In this document: one piece after another, positions 62,724 through 64,000 of the stretch
Layout: each line of letters starts with the position of its first letter
Position numbering within the stretch: the stretch's first letter is position 1
Assembly (NCBI RefSeq): GCF_014529535.1
Contig: NW_023503972.1
Location: 5,394,001 to 5,458,000, forward strand
DNA length: 64,000 bases
Direction: 5' to 3'
DNA from: Bradysia coprophila
Lineage: Eukaryota > Arthropoda > Insecta > Diptera > Sciaridae
Made by a program: the position numbers and the translations under genes
Notes under the pieces: generated by a model
Databases searched by the model: none
What the model was told of the DNA's origin: nothing
Seen by the model: the letters and a program-made list of their open reading frames with translations, nothing else

Positions 62724-64000
62724 ATGTCGAGATTCTTTTTGATCTCACTGCAAATTGTCATTGCTATTGGCGTAGTGCTGGCAAAGGGTATTCCATCTGC
62801 ATCTGAAAATGGTAATCTTCCGTTGGACATGAATTTGTGAAAAATTCCGCCTTTCAAAAGCTAATGCAACTTTTTGTCCAATAGGACTAACATACATTGG
62901 AACATTCAGATCGAGATCGAGCGAAGGTACGCAGTCGTTCGACGAAAGCAACTATTACATCAGTCAGAATGCGGTATGTATCTGATAAGAATCGGTAGAC
63001 TTCACAAAGTCAATTAACTTCAGTTTTTGGCCAATTTGTCGCTTAACAACAAAATGATTATCGTAGGGAGCCTGGAATAGCGCACAAGCTGATTGCAAGG
63101 CACTACTCGGCGATAGTGCTACAATAGTTGCTATTGAATCGCAAGAAGAATGGGAATTTTTAAAGGAGATTCTGGAAAATTATGGATTCGGTATGAACAT
63201 CAATCGAATGTGACTGCCAAATTTTCCCCTTTTAATAACAATCCGTTACTTCCGAACTCAGCCACTGACTATTGGACCAGTGGACTCTACGATCCACCAA
63301 ACAGTCGTTGGCGTTGGGCCGCCAATAATGTGCAATTGCCACCGTTTGCACCGTGGGGAACAGGTTATCCAAGCACCCCGAATACACTGTTACGTGTGTT
63401 GATTTATTATGGCAATCGTTACGACACTTATTGGAAAACGGTTTCGAATACGCAGCTCCATCGGTACATATGCGAGGTACAAGAATGAGTTTCATTGTTT
63501 CTGTGTGTATAATAGTTGCCAGGTTGTTCAATGAAAATAAAACGAGAAAAATTCCGCGCGCAATTTGAAACTCAAAAAATGTACAGTTAATTGTACATGG
63601 GTGTTTGTTCATATGTACTCATTTCACGCTTTAAAATCTCCGCGCACCCAACCGTTTTAGGTCTCTGCTATGAATATGTACATGCACATATAGAGATAAT
63701 TGTCTATTTGCGCATGCGCATTATTAAAACGGTGAATTGCGATCACAGCTTTAGCATCACTTCTGTCTCTCATTTAACTGACTCGTTAATTTGGAAGCAA
63801 GGTAATAACCAACCTGTTCTTTCCAACAATCAAAGGTACAAGTGCCAACAATAGCCATTCCCTGCTATCAAATCAATGACCTAGCAATTGTGCTCGACTC
63901 ATCGGGAAGCATTGGCAGCGCTAATTTTGAAAAAGCAAAGCAATTCGTAGAACGACTGGCCAACGCCTTTGTCCAGTACGATCCGAGTCGCCTTTCGTTC
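62724..64000 (+). CDS. Secreted C-type-lectin-like plus vWA protein, copy 2 (cut by window end)
   Basis: Exons 62724-62811, 62885-62973, 63067-63190, 63262-63476 and 63836 onward. Starts MSRFFLISLQIVIAIGVVLA (signal peptide). Exon 2 ends YYISQNA and exon 3 (124 nt, identical length to copy 1) carries NSAQADCKALLG and EEWEFLKEILENYG. Exon 4 gives DYWTSGLYD, RWRWAANN, FAPWGTGYP and HRYICE. Exon 5 begins VQVPTIAIPCYQINDLAIVL and reaches the MIDAS start DSSGSIG; the rest of the vWA domain lies beyond the window. The same inner Cys pair and sugar-binding motif are missing as in copy 1. Intron 4 (359 nt) is absent from copy 1 and opens with an in-frame stop soon after the donor, followed by AATAAA. 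Confidence 0.88.
63475..63483 (+). repeat. 9-bp direct repeat at intron 4 edges, left
   Basis: aggtacaag here is repeated exactly at 63834-63842. The two copies cover the 5' and 3' splice sites of the extra intron in lectin-vWA copy 2. Confidence 0.85.
63536..63541 (+). terminator. Intronic polyadenylation signal
   Basis: AATAAA inside intron 4 of lectin-vWA copy 2, about 48 bases past the in-frame TGA at 63486-63488. If used, it would yield a transcript ending CEVQE after the lectin-like domain, without vWA. Confidence 0.45.

Overview
The window looks like nuclear DNA of an AT-rich insect, most likely a nematoceran fly of the fungus-gnat type. That is inference from short GT-AG introns (about 45-100 nt), dipteran-like protein sequences, a nicotinamidase carrying an EF-hand module, and many small inverted-repeat transposons. 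Nothing suggests an organelle or a prokaryote: there are no operons, ribosome binding sites or CRISPR arrays. Gene density is low. Most of the 64 kb is intergenic or intronic DNA littered with MITEs, hairpins, a minisatellite and retrotransposon pieces.

Four genes are clear and can be modelled exon by exon with phases that close: Rpt3/PSMC4, a 26S proteasome base ATPase (minus, 15373-16868); Naam, an EF-hand nicotinamidase (plus, 30267-35353); Nup54, a nuclear pore FG protein (minus, 37955-40219); and a C2H2 zinc-finger protein with about 17 fingers (plus, 40674-47370). Nup54 and the zinc-finger gene sit head to head across 454 bp. A DUF5077/DUF3472-type protein follows (plus, about 50820-52856; first exon uncertain).

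The right end holds the most unusual genes: two paralogous secreted proteins with a C-type-lectin-like domain followed by a von Willebrand factor A domain, arranged divergently (minus, 54688-56393; plus, 62724 to past the window edge). They share intron positions except for one extra intron in the second copy. That intron is bounded by a 9-bp direct repeat and contains a stop codon plus AATAAA, so a lectin-only short form is possible.

The left part (1-15 kb) has a decayed LINE endonuclease, a candidate small secreted protein at 8.6-9.0 kb, and two weakly supported multi-exon candidates at 10.25-12.0 kb that I cannot name.

Mobile DNA is a major component. A 5'-truncated RNase-H-bearing LINE lies in an intron of the zinc-finger gene with a perfect 14-bp target duplication. 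A 1.38-kb foldback element has about 600-bp arms. A 349-bp MITE splits a GTCGAATA minisatellite so cleanly that the original repeat unit can be reconstructed. At least a dozen other hairpin or TIR elements are present. The genes are housekeeping or immune/extracellular types and do not form an evident pathway, apart from the lectin-vWA pair.
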